Positions 9,739 to 20,529 of a stretch of 64,000 bases of DNA are shown here, piece after piece. The notes beneath the pieces were generated by a model that did not search any database, was not told the DNA's origin, and saw only the letters and a list, made by a program, of their open reading frames with translations. The translations under genes and the position numbers were made by a program. Source of the stretch: Harmothoe impar (lineage: Eukaryota > Annelida > Polychaeta > Phyllodocida > Polynoidae); contig OX381720.1 of the NCBI GenBank assembly GCA_947462335.1, positions 63,385,946 through 63,449,945 of the forward strand. Reading direction: 5' to 3'. The stretch's first letter is position 1, and the number at the start of each line of letters is the position of its first letter.

Positions 9739-12700
9739 TACTTGTAATAAGCACTCATTGCACTTAAAATATAAGTTAAAACTATGAACTAAAAAAACAT
9801 GTTTTCCTCGCTTCTGAATGAGATCATGTTCCAGAAGAAAGCTAGCTGACACAGACTTTGGATGCTGGTATTGATGTTTGTCCCTAGCTGACAGTACCCT
9901 AAAGATGTTGGGGTACCAGTGTTTGTCCCTAGCTGACAGTACCCTAAAGATGTTGGGGTACCAGTGTTTGTCCCTAGCTGACAGTACCCTCTACATGTTG
10001 AGGTACCAGTGTTTGTCCCTAGCTGACAGTACCCTCTACATGTTGAGGTACTAGTGTTTGTCCGTAGCTGACACAGACTTTGGATGCTAGTATTGATGTT
10101 TGTGCTGACACACAGAGGGTACTTACCTGCAGGAGTGGTTGCTGCTGCAGATAACGTCCCCCGGTCACCTGAATCAGCAGATATAGCTCCGTTTACTTAC
10201 AGGAATGGTACAAGTATTTATAAATACATATACACACAGATATTTATATACTGTACTTGTAACAAGCACACAGTGCACTTAAAATCTAAATAAGAAAATT
10301 GTATTTCTGTCAAGAGCATTATTTGACTGTTTCAGTACTGTATTCATAATAATTAGCATTCAATTTGTTAGATAAGTTGTTTTTTAACACATTTCTAGTA
10401 TTTTGGCCCAAAGTATGATTTGTTTTGGGGTTTTCGTAGTTTAAAACGGTCCTGGATATGAATGATGTTCCTGTTATCAGAGTACATTGGACATGTAACA
10501 GGAACTGAGCTGGTTAGTTCTAACCCGCCAGGGGAATTGTAGCAGCCGGGTCCCAGTGGCCCTCAGAGTGTCCCGTGGTAGTCAACAACCAGAGCTTACA
10601 GCTGGTTTTTGATGCGGAGACATTTAAAACTCATCAATAGAGAGTGAATTGTTCACTTTGATATAATTCCTGTTTCGATTTATTTTCCACTCTATAATGA
10701 ATGTGATTTTGTTCAGAAGGAAAGCTTACAGCTAGATCAAAAAAGTCCCCTTCAGCACTTGCATACTTACTCTCGTTTCCAAATTCTTCCAAAGGATGGC
10801 TCTGGTAACAGCCACATGACCTTGAACTTGTTTTTTTTGCTGGGTCTAAGTCCCTGCGGTTAGTTTGGAACCAGCGAAAAGACACCAGAATTGGAAGCAG
10901 AATGTGTGATGGTAAAACTACAATCATACATTCTGGTTCCTGTCCGCTGGTTCCAAGCTACTAGCAGGGATTGCCCAAACCCAGCAAAAAAACAAGTTCA
11001 AGTTCATGTGGCTGTTACCAGAGCCTTCCTCTGAAAGTACTTGGGAACAAGAGTATTACATACTCAGGACAGTTAAATAATACTATTCAGAAATATGGAC
11101 AACATACACTAGATAACGTGATTTAAATTCATAATTCATAGATGAGTTTTGCCACTGGTAGTATATATGTTAAGCCAATATCAGAAGGTGCGCAATGTAA
11201 GAACTTTTCCATGAGGTCCATCAGCGGGTTTTTGTTTTCCAAGGGACTATAAGAGTATAGCCTTGAGAACTAACAGTTGAGAGTCCAAGTCCCCAGGACT
11301 ACTCCTAGTGCTCAGGAATATGTGGCCAGTCATAGCAGTACCTAGGACTATGCCTGTAGTAGGGCTTTGATGGGGAGGCCCCAATATCGCATGTCGACTT
11401 TTAAAATTCTATCACCATGCATCATGTACTGGTGATGTACTCCGTTCATGTAAGGTTCTAGGCATGCTCCACATGGAATCCTTTCGCCCTGAATTTTCTC
11501 CCCTAGGAACTCTTTCCCCTGGGAATTTCCCCCCTGCCATTAAACACCCTTTTATTTATTTTCTATTTATTAAAGATTAAAAGACGATTTGAGAAGATGC
11601 TAATTTAAGATTATCATTATCCAGGCAGATTTTCTGACTTTGCTCACTTTACACAACTGACCCTTTATTCCCTTATATCCTGTATACATCAAAAGGTGGG
11701 GGTTGGTCACTGGGGAACAATTTCAAGAGTGATAATTCTGGGATGAGAGAACCCCAGGGGAGGGGGGGGGGGGTCAGGGGGAGAATGCCTTTGACAGTCA
11801 TGTATTGGTGTCATGTATTCACTCGATCTGCCTAGCCATGCTTCTCCCTACCCTCACCTGTAACACATGTACATTCCTCTGTCTAAGGGGGGGGGGGATC
11901 CACACAGACCCATCAGGAGGAGAGGGATTGTCACAGGGAAGGATACACTAGGAGGGGGCACAGGGGGAGGACACTAGGGATGGAGAGATTGGCAAAGGGA
12001 GTTGGAGCCCTGCGCAATTCCAGAATTGTTGCACGATGCAGCAATTCTGAAACTGCACAGCCCTATCTATGGCCAGTTCCGGAACTTCCCCTTTTGTGAG
12101 TGACATATATATAACATAGATTAGCCATCACACTTGTGACTATATGTATCAAGGTTTGAGACTTAACTATCAATCATTAATACATATAGTTGAATAATTA
12201 CATATTCTCATCCTTGAAGAGGTGCAAGATGAACCAAAGAGGCTGTTGCTCAGTGCATAGGCACACAGGTTTCCATACGGCTGTCCAGTATACCAGGCAG
12301 TCAGGGCGTACGTGGTAGAGCTTCCATCCTCATTCTGCCAGGGGGCACTTGTAGATGTCCTCGTCATGCTAATCCAAAATGGCCTGTTCCTTGAAGTTTG
12401 AAAAACAAAATAAAATTACTTAATACAAAGATAGCTCAAGGAATTATGATTTTATTATCCCCCTCTATCCAAGCGTTTAAGCCTATTAAAGTTACTCACA
12501 TACTCCTGATCAATCTAATCTTGCAACTGAAAGATATCTCTTAGGTATAAAGGGGGAAAAATGTCCCAAAGAATCACACTTACAGCAGGGATTTTACGGT
12601 TAATCAATGGTAGTTCAATGTTACTTCATTTAGAGTTACTGTATTATTATAATGTTAAATTTGATATAAATTTGCTTACGACATAAAGTCACACAGCCAC

Positions 12701-15181
12701 TCTAACTGTGCAGCAGACTGTATGGAGGGCAGCGTGCAGGCAGCGCTTGCTGTAGCATAGTTTGCCGATGTCATCACCCTCTCATAACACCGTCCATCGT
12801 ACACATCCATGTTAGCGCCACTGCAACCCATCTTTTCTTGAGCTGAAAAAGACATTAGTTAAGAATTATTGTCAGTTTTACTAGAGCCACTTACATCATA
12901 AAGTCACACAGCCACTCTAACTGTGCAGCAGACTGTATGGAGGGCAGCGTGCAGGCAGCGCTTGCTGTAGCATAGTCTGTCTTTGTGTCCACTCTCTCAT
13001 AACACCGCCCTTCATACACATCCATGTTAGCGCCACTGCACTCCCTGGCTAGAAGAAAAAAGAGAGTAAATAAAGGATCTGATTTCAGGCCTATATAGGG
13101 AACAAGAAAATAACCTACTAAGTTAGTCACTAATGGCATTAAGGTGCAAAGGAATGAAGAGTATTAGTGCGCTGCTTAAAGGAGTCCATATAATTTAAAC
13201 ACAAACTGACACTACATTTACATGCTGATGAACTAAGGCTATAAATACAGATGGCAATAAAGCAAGCAGTCAGTCTGTGATGGGCCTTGAATACCATTAG
13301 TTAAAAACTAGTTCCTTAATATGTACTAAAATCACTGAATGGATGACTGCTTTAAAGTTGATCGCTACTCATTGAATACAGACCACTGCGCAGGTCGCTG
13401 GGCATTCAACCTAAAAGTATCAGATTTGGGAAAACCAGCCTACAGGGAGGATCTTTAGTTTTGGTTTTGGCCACCAGGGGGCATTAGAAAGACAGAATAG
13501 TGAAAAATAGACCCTGAAATGCTTCATATTTGAAATTCAAATAGAAAGTTTTCTATGGGAAATTGGAACATATATATGCCACTTTGTGATTGCCATGGTA
13601 ACCATTCCATTCTCCTAAATGAAACATGTTGCTTCTTATTTCTTTGGAATAACAGACCTCCAAAATTCCTCCTAGAACTAAACCTACACTAAACATTAAC
13701 ACCTTTTTAAGGTTTTTTCTTTCTGGATGTGAAACAATTTCTGGATGTGAAACAAATTCTGGATGTGAAACTTGATGCTACCCGATTATGGGCTGAAATG
13801 CCCCATTGTGATAACTATATGCTTGGTGAGGCTGAAAAGCCCACATTACTAAGGCCATACCGCCGAATATTTAAGCTGTGCTGCAAAGCCCGCGCCAAAT
13901 TTGAAACATGATTGTTAATATATGTAAGCGCACGGTTAGTACCTTGAAATAGGAATTAATATATTGAGGCATGTAGGAGTGAATCTATATAAACCTGTTT
14001 TTATTGTAACTAAGGCTGAGATACGCCTCCGTATAGCGCCATGTAAAGATGTAACGATAACATTAGCATAATGTACTTAATGATATGCCGCGAACCTGTT
14101 TAAATCGCGCTAATTATTGGCTATTACCAGGTGGAAGACTGCCTGGACTTACAGTACAGCCTTTATAACGCACCCAGCCCGTTTTCACAGGTCACTCAGC
14201 CTGGTATACAGGGTCATTCTGTTCCAGCACTCTCTTCATAGTATAGCTTTTCTATAATCATGTTTGCGATTTTTATGTGATATTTGCGAAAATTAAAGCC
14301 CCCTTGAGTGTTTAGATCAATATATTACTTTTCAACTTATGGATGCAAATAGTGCATGGTCCGTTGCATTTATGAATAATTGCAAGATTAAATTTATATT
14401 TTGTCTGGTTTGGCACAGACAGAGTGGTATAGCAGGTGCATCTGCTGGGAGAAGGTGTGAAAGCCTGAAACCCAGCCTGTTATACCAGGCTGATATGCTG
14501 GGAGAGTCTGCCAACCTGACATAACACCCTGCCTGGCCGGCCTGCTAAACCAGGCTGGGCAGCCTGCATTAACAGGCTGCCTGGAAATACGGGCCAGGCT
14601 GTATCCTTGGTCCAGTCCTCCACCTGATTACATACCGCTAAGAAAAACGACCTCATATAACATTCATATAGCAAACTTTATTGTCATAAGAACGACGCCA
14701 TTGATACAATTATCATGAACATATATAATTTTTGAGATGACACAATTCCACCTGTGACGTATATGATAAGTATTCTGTAATATACCATGCATATACCATC
14801 TCGTTGAATATGTACAGTGTTTTTGAAAATCATTTTATGAATAAACACTTACAAACTCAAATACAGGCATATTTTCTTATACACTCCCAGTCTAAATTTT
14901 AAAAATTCAATCAATCAATAAATCTAATTTTTCAATCTATTATAGTCTTTATTATGGGATACAGTGCATTTAGACCTTATCTATAATTTCCAGTTTAACA
15001 TGACAAAGGCATTAGATTGTAACAATTGAAACAAATGAAATGCATTATGCCAGCCAAGGGCACAATGCATTAATGCAGTATGCCCCCCTTGATAAGGGTT
15101 AATAAGATATGCTTTACCTGTTGATAGAGGGCATCCTGCTAGCCATAGAACCATCAGGGTAGTCCAACATAGTCTCCCCAT
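9401..15181 (-). CDS. Lectin A: secreted C-type lectin with PAN/apple domain
   Basis: Minus-strand exons 15118-15181 (signal peptide), 13048-12895 or 12842-12680 (CTLD first half), 12389-12202 (CTLD second half), 10168-10127 (linker) and 9654-9401 (PAN, stop) join in frame to 233 or 236 residues. The signal peptide is MGRLCWTTLMVLWLAG. The CTLD carries CYERV, LEWLCDFM, the FWI motif and a final RIC cysteine. Alternative use of the two first-half exons keeps the frame, but including both would break it (702, 711 and 865 nt). No TM segment is seen, so the product should be secreted. A carbohydrate-binding or immune role is inferred from the family; no EPN/QPD calcium motif is evident. Confidence 0.72.
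9880..10080. repeat. 45-bp minisatellite (GTACCAGTGTTTGTCCCTAG), about 4 copies
   Basis: Units of about 45 bp run from TGTCCCTAGCTGACAGTACC to GATGTTGAGGTACC. The same family flanks the paralogous linker exons at 38165-38440 and 39783-40580. It starts some 40 bp past the linker-exon donor. Confidence 0.85.
10127..10168 (-). CDS. Lectin A linker exon (42 bp)
   Basis: It is flanked by CTGATTCAG and GTAAGTAC. The phase 1-1 exon encodes a 14-residue Ala/Thr linker (GDRGTLSAAATTPA). Two further copies occur in lectin B (38818-38859 and 40640-40681). Confidence 0.75.
10300..12190. other. Lectin A intron, non-coding
   Basis: Apart from the hairpin repeat at 10776-11050 and G-rich runs near 11760 and 11890, I see no gene. 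It separates the linker exon from the CTLD second-half exon. Confidence 0.6.
10776..11050. repeat. Hairpin-forming MITE-like repeat
   Basis: The arm at about 10785-10880 is repeated in inverse at about 10940-11045. Both contain GCTCTGGTAACAGCCACATG, then GAACTTG, a poly-T/A tract and GCTGGGT. It is a foldback structure with arms of about 100 bp and no coding content. Confidence 0.75.
12202..12389 (-). CDS. Lectin A exon: CTLD second half
   Basis: The acceptor is AAACTTCAAG. The exon encodes FWISMTRTSTSAPWQNEDG through ALTAWYTGQPYGNLCAYA and ends at RI(C); the last Cys codon is completed by the next exon. The donor GTAATT is weak but is shared with the paralogue at 41370. Confidence 0.78.
12680..12842 (-). 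CDS. Lectin A alternative exon 2b: CTLD first half
   Basis: The acceptor is TTTTTCAG and the donor GTAAGC, phase 1 to 2. It encodes QEKMGCSGANMDVYDGRCYE and onward to LEWLCDFM. It is nearly identical in sequence to 12895-13048, except at the exon start and in the segment after CYERV (MTSANY here, DTKTDY there). Confidence 0.78.
12895..13048 (-). CDS. Lectin A alternative exon 2a: CTLD first half
   Basis: The acceptor is TTCTTCTAG and the donor GTAAGT, phase 1 to 2. It encodes RECSGANMDVYEGRCYERV to LEWLCDFM. Because it ends in phase 2 while exon 2b starts in phase 1, the two cannot be joined to each other in frame; they look mutually exclusive. Confidence 0.78.
13140..15110. other. Lectin A first intron, non-coding
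   Basis: There is no supported exon. Positions 14100-14650 hold a dispersed repeat (listed separately). The rest is AT-rich. Confidence 0.6.
14100..14650. repeat. Dispersed repeat rich in CAGCCTG/CAGGCTG, inverted copy at 46030-46520
   Basis: It shares the stretches ACCAGGTGGAAGACT..., CAGCCTGTTATACCAGGCTG-like palindromes and GCATTAACAGGCTGCC with 46030-46520, in the opposite orientation. Boundaries and class are undetermined; there is no coding content. Confidence 0.6.
15118..15181 (-). CDS. Lectin A first coding exon: signal peptide
   Basis: The ATG is followed by GRLCWTTLMVLWLAGCPLST, a typical signal peptide, then the donor CAACAG|GTAAAG in phase 1. The homologous exon of lectin B is at 45318-45381. 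This ATG is chosen over the upstream in-frame one because the paralogue shares only this part. Confidence 0.78.
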
Positions 15182-16188
15182 ATTGAAGAAGTTGGTCACT
15201 TTGATTTCAGCTGTCTTTTAAAGAAATCTACAGCCTTCTTCTCTCTGCAGTTTAAGCTTCTGCTCTCCTCAGTTAATCCATAGAATGTACCCTGACTGTG
15301 ATACTTCACTGAACATGACCTCGGTTGCCATGGTTTGATTAGGTACTTGATTCCCAAGGCAAGAGAAATTTTATGTTTTTGGTCTCCTGACTTCATTAAC
15401 ATGCTGATATAAGTTGGAAATCAAGCTACACTGAGTAGAGTGTGTGTTTATTTAATGCAACGTAAGACCAATTCTGTAGTGCCATTTACCAGATACATCT
15501 CCTATCAAGATGACCTCACAACATTCTCAATATCTAACAGAAACATACGCTACAACTTGTTTGGCCCTACTCCACATGGCAGTTCCCATCACAGGATGGA
15601 GCCCTCACTTCATTGATCCACACCCAATTATTGTATGTTTCCCAGCTCAGCTAAAGCAATCCTGCACCAAGATTAGCATGAAGCCAACCATTGATCTACA
15701 CCCTCAACCTTAACTTGTGTTGATCCACAAGCTTAGAACAGTTACCTACAGTACACTAACAACCACTGGTCTACGTTGGCTGGCACACACACAGCTCTAA
15801 GTGGGCTGGCTTCTGTTGTTAGCTCTTCTTAATGGGCTCCCAGGTGTGCATCAACCCATCCTGGTCAGCTTGATGCTGGATTAGTTACAAGGGCTGCACT
15901 CATGTATTATCTGCCTAGCAACACAAGGGTATAGTGCAGCATTACTTTATGCTGCCTAGAACTCTTCCCCATTACTACAAGGAAATTGACCATTTTTTCT
16001 TGATTTTGAGCACTTTGTGATTTTTTAAAACACATTTTGGTTTACGGTTTCAGTACCCTTCCACTCCCTTTCAAGAGAAACATCCTGGATGTTGAAACTA
16101 TCATGATTACTGAGGACAATCTTTATTATAATATGTAGAATTTGTCTAATAAAAGCAGCCTGCTAATGGGGGCGGTTGTCAATTTATA

Positions 16189-16193
<5 letters not shown>

Positions 16194-16242
<49 letters not shown>
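16194..16242. repeat. (TA)n microsatellite
   Basis: An uninterrupted TA dinucleotide run of about 48 bp lies between lectin A and the retroelement fragment. Confidence 0.95.
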
Positions 16243-16244
<2 letters not shown>

Positions 16245-16573
16245 CAATAATCTGACCACCTGCCCTTTCAGGAAGAATACTCACTTTCACGGTACCAAAA
16301 AAAATATATATGTGGTGTGACGAACGTGTTTGTCACATGTATTGATCACAAGGACTAGAACTCCCCCTGGTGGGTTATATGTTAACTACTGGAGCTCTCA
16401 CCGGTGGGCTCCCCCACCCCCCTCTGGTGGTTTGTATGTGTACTAGCGTTGTCAAGCAAGGCGCTTGTCTTGGTTACCGGTTATTGTGTTGCTGCTCGTC
16501 GCCCGGAGAGGTTGACTTTTGTGCTTGCTTGTGCTTGAAAGCCTTTAGGGGCTTAAAAGGGGCAAGATTCACA

Positions 16574-17506
16574 ATGAAGCCATGTCAGGAATGCGCCTTT
16601 GAATTCGATCATCGGAAAGCAACCTGCCCACAATGCGGGGCGGACTCAAAGATGGGTTCAAAGGCCAGTTTGGAGGAGGAAACGCCGGCTGGGAAGTCCG
16701 GGGCTAACGAGCCAGTCTCACCGTCCATTGACAGACACGATGTACTGGGACAACAAATACGGCTTGCGGAGGAGAAGCATTAGATTTTACTGCAGAACCA
16801 AGAGTTAAAAAAGTTGGAGGATCGGTTAGCGCAAATGAATACCGAAAATGCGAAACTAGAGAGCGATCTGGGCGCATCTGCGCTGGTTACACCGCCGACA
16901 CCGGCACCGGGCACAGAGCAACCAGCTAGGGGCCAAAATGGCGGCCAGGACCCTTCCGGGATCAACAAAGGAGCGGGCAGACAGCTGTTCTACGCCGATG
17001 GTTCTCCTTTTCTTGTCACGGGCGCTTCTACGGCTACCTCGACACTGCAGGCTGGACTTAGCTCGGTCGGTCTGGGCTTGCAGGCGCTGGGATTGACCGG
17101 CGACCCCTCCGTAGGGGGGAATCAGGCAGGTGAGGGTGGCCTATTTGGTAATCTACGCCGTAAGCGATCAAGGCAATGGGTGAGACCAGACTTTCACCTC
17201 CCATATGATAAAAACTTTGATGAGATGAGCTACCGGGAGCTGATGTATGGCATGGTTTGTGTGTTAGAGTCCATCCACAAATCTGATGACGCCCGGTTCT
17301 CAGTGTCAGGGTATCTGGAGCACTTCAAGTATATAACTTTAAAGGAGATACGGCCCACCTATGTGTCCAAGGCCGTAGCTAAATATGAGCATGATGTAAC
17401 CACCAAAGTGATCGATGGTTTGACAGGTTTCATCTCCGCCGAGCACACTGCTAATGCCACACACTTCGGCATTGAAAATACCAGAGCATATGTGGAGGCA
17501 ACTTGA
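16574..17506 (+). pseudogene. Gag-like ORF of a retroelement, interrupted by an in-frame TAG
   Basis: One reading frame starts at MKPCQECAFEFDHRK and runs to AYVEAT, with a TAG at 16781-16783. Before the stop it has a C4 zinc-ribbon-like motif (CQEC...CPQC). Across the stop a coiled-coil-like segment continues (LLQNQELKKLEDRLAQMN). Then come a Pro/Gly-rich linker and a compact domain (SYRELMYGMVCVLESI...). No RT, integrase or recombinase follows. I think it is a gag-type protein of an LTR or DIRS-like element, but I do not recognise the family. It is GC-richer than its surroundings, and AATAAA occurs at about 17569. Confidence 0.5.
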
Positions 17507-17989
17507 GAGGAAAATTTGTCTCAACTCATGTAAGAAGACCTTGTTACCTTAGCATTAGGATTGTCCAATAAAATGAAATGATTCCCCTAGTAAACCATTT
17601 CTAGTCAATGTGATATGTGGGTCGACTTGTATACATCTGATATAGGAATATATCAACCTTTACATGTCATTTCATCATCAATGTACTTTTATTATCAATC
17701 TAATTAATCCTCAGGAAAGATAAACGGCTATGCACTTTCTCTTGTGTTCTCACTATTTCAGGACTGACATCAATGTATAAGGCCAATCAAATGGTTTCTC
17801 ATCATAGGAATTAGGTTTTACATTTCTTTTATGCTGAAAGGGTGGCGTAGCTACCACTAGTTTGAGGCATATGATGTTTACACTTTGGCCAGAAGTCAGT
17901 ATGGGTGCCGCCATCTCGTTTTTAAGGAGTCACATCACAAATTCATGCATATGTGATAATAATAAAATTAATCAATGTTTGATTGGCTA

Positions 17990-18670
17990 CATGCATGTAG
18001 TTTTAACACTGCCTATCCAACCTAAATACGGCCAAAGGAATCTATTGGTTTGCTGCTAATACTGTTAATTGCCTAGCAACAGCTATTGTAATTGTTTATC
18101 TGCGTAGCAACACACATCTGTGCTTTTGAGGTTAGTCTAGTCTCATTAAGAAACCCTTGGGAATTAGCTGGTTCTATTGGTTTATTGCTAATACAGCTGG
18201 TTGCCTAGAAACAGCCTCTTTTATTGCTCATCTGCTAAGCAACAAATGTTTCCATAATCCTCAGGTTGATAATAATCAAACCTACCCCCCCCCCCTTAAT
18301 TGGACCCAGACAATCCAATTGTTCTGTTTGATTGTTGCTATTAACAGCTGGCTGCCTAGCAACAACTATTCTGACTGTGTATCTGCCTGGCAACACACAT
18401 TTCTATGATCCTGAGGTTGATTATTATCATATTTACTCCCAACATAGACCCAAGGAGATAAATGGTTCTATTGGTTTGTTGCTAATACAGCTAGTTGCCA
18501 AGCAACACACGTTTCCTTGCTCCCAAGGTTGAATATAATCATATCTACCCCCTAAACTTGGCCTTAGTAATCCAATGGTTCTATTGCTTTTTTTGCTTAT
18601 ACACCTGATTGCCTAGCAACAGCTATTCTAATTGTTTACCTGCTTAGCAACAAACATTTCCAATCTATTA
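17990..18670. repeat. Tandem repeat of about 110-170 bp with RFX X-box-like motifs
   Basis: About five diverged units each contain GGTTCTATTGGTTTGTTGCT..., a GTTGCCTAGCAAC-like motif, TCTGCNTAGCAACA and TCAGGTTGATNATNATCA. At least eight CCTAGCAAC-like sites are present; GTTGCCAAGCAAC near 18491 fits the RFX X-box consensus (GTNRCC, spacer, RGYAAC) fully. Confidence 0.75.
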
Positions 18671-18699
18671 TCAATCGTTTTAGACTTCATTAACGATAT

Positions 18700-20392
18700 A
18701 CTGAAATATATAATAATATAAACTTATATACAATTCAGTTTTCCTTCTTAAGATGTTTGTATTTTAAACTTTTTGTAATAATCCTTCTTGAAGCAAGGTT
18801 CCTATGAAAAGTGGTCACATGATTTGCATATGAGATGATGATGTATTTAGCTTTTATTTTATTTTCTTTGAAATTTCTTTGATATGTAATAACAAAAGAC
18901 TCATACTGAAGATGCAAGGAAGGTTTAATATTTCGAGTTTGGTAAGATTTTATTGACCAAATTTCTTAACAAGTTAAGTCTTTCAAACAAAGCCAATGAG
19001 GATTTCTTTGTGTGAATACAGTGTTTAAACGTGACTGTTCAACACACAGAAAAAACAGCTCATGAATAGGGCAGCATAGTCAATGAGATGACAAATACGG
19101 TACATATTAGCGTGAGGCTCAACAACCACTTCAAATTTTAGGAACTTCTATCTATTAGTATGCCAGGTCACATCACAGCTTACGTTGACCATATTACTAT
19201 TTATACATACAGTACCTGAACCATGTGGATACCCGATGAGAGCCAAAGGCGTGAGCCTACAACTCAAAGCACAGTCTACAGAGGTATGAAAATATTGTTA
19301 TCTATACAATACCCATTGTTCATAAAGGACAATAGAACTCTAAACATGCTTGAAAAGCCAGTGCTTATTCATATACTGCATATATATAAGACACACTCTA
19401 TAAAAAACCGAAATAAAAACACACAAAAGAGCCAGGCGCTTCTCAGAGTGAATGATATTAAGAAAGTCCACGTAAGGAGAATCTCCATCAGTTAGCTTAG
19501 TCTCAAAATAAAGACTGTGTCAAGTACATCAAACTAACACATTTAATTACCAAATTTAACTACTTTCTTCTAAGCATAAATTTTTGTTTTGATTTTCTAG
19601 AATTTCATGTCTTGAACCATTAACGTTGGTAATACCCACCTCAGCAACTTTGTCTGAATATTATGGAATTTCCTCAATAAATTCAATTTTAAGGGAAAAC
19701 ATGAAAGCAGGGCAGAGCCCCTCATACATTCAACAAAACTTTTTACTACTCCTTTTTACTGCATCTGCATCTTCAATATACATATATTCCTCCCTGGTAA
19801 TATTTATTGGTACTGGAAGTTAGCGATGCAGTCTTTTACCTGAGGTACAGTACTGAGTTTTCCTTGATTATTCCACAAGTAATAAATCCTTTTCTTCTCT
19901 TTTGTTAGTTGCAACATATTTATATATTGTACGCGCATTCATGTCAGTAAATTCAATTTTGAACCCTTTAAAAAAAAACTCAAGGTGCACTTAGGATGAA
20001 AACGGCCTGCTCTTAATGTTCTTATAGATCATGGATCTACAATACTATAACTGATATATGGCATTATAGTATTTAATAGTGCCGCAGTAATGCCAATAGG
20101 TTGGTACATTTCTGTAGGCTATGGACAAAATCCTCTAGGAGCAATCAGACCTTGAATTTAGCTCATTAAAGAGCAGAGACAAGACCAATTGGAAGTAGTA
20201 AAGTTACCCTATCAAGAAATTGTTGGGTAATCCTTTTTATGAAGTTGTTCAGCCAGCTGAACTCAGTGGGTGCCTTTTCTTCCTGACGAGGAATTTGGTA
20301 GAATGGAGATAATATGAAGCCTAATATACCTTCTGCAAGCCATAAATCCAACTTCACATTTCAATAATGCATTTTGATGTAGAATGCTTGTT
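18700..20392 (-). other. Intergenic DNA and probable lectin B 3' UTR
   Basis: There is no supported ORF. The part from 20392 downwards is likely the 3' UTR of lectin B. Positions 19300-19400 resemble the lectin A transcript-end region at 7520-7600. Confidence 0.45.
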
Positions 20393-20529
20393 TTACTTTG
20401 CTATGTGGTGGAGTATGTCTAGCAGAGCTATGAGACCGAACACCACTGTCACCAGGGTGACACTGAAGACGCCGATGGACTCAGCATTCTGGGCCTCAGT
20501 TGGGGGAGTCTTCTCTGGTTCTGGTGAAT
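20393..20529 (-). CDS. Lectin B last exon: stalk, TM and stop
   Basis: After the acceptor TCCTTATCCAG it encodes a Pro/Glu stalk (DSPEPEKTPPTEAQNAE), a hydrophobic helix (GVFSVTLVTVVFGLIALL) and the tail DILHHIAK, then TAA. Its twin is 52271-52440. Confidence 0.8.

Noticed and set aside
16310..16420. Possible LTR start (TGTGGTGTGACGAACG) before the gag-like ORF
   Set aside because: No second LTR copy found downstream within the window, so it cannot be supported.
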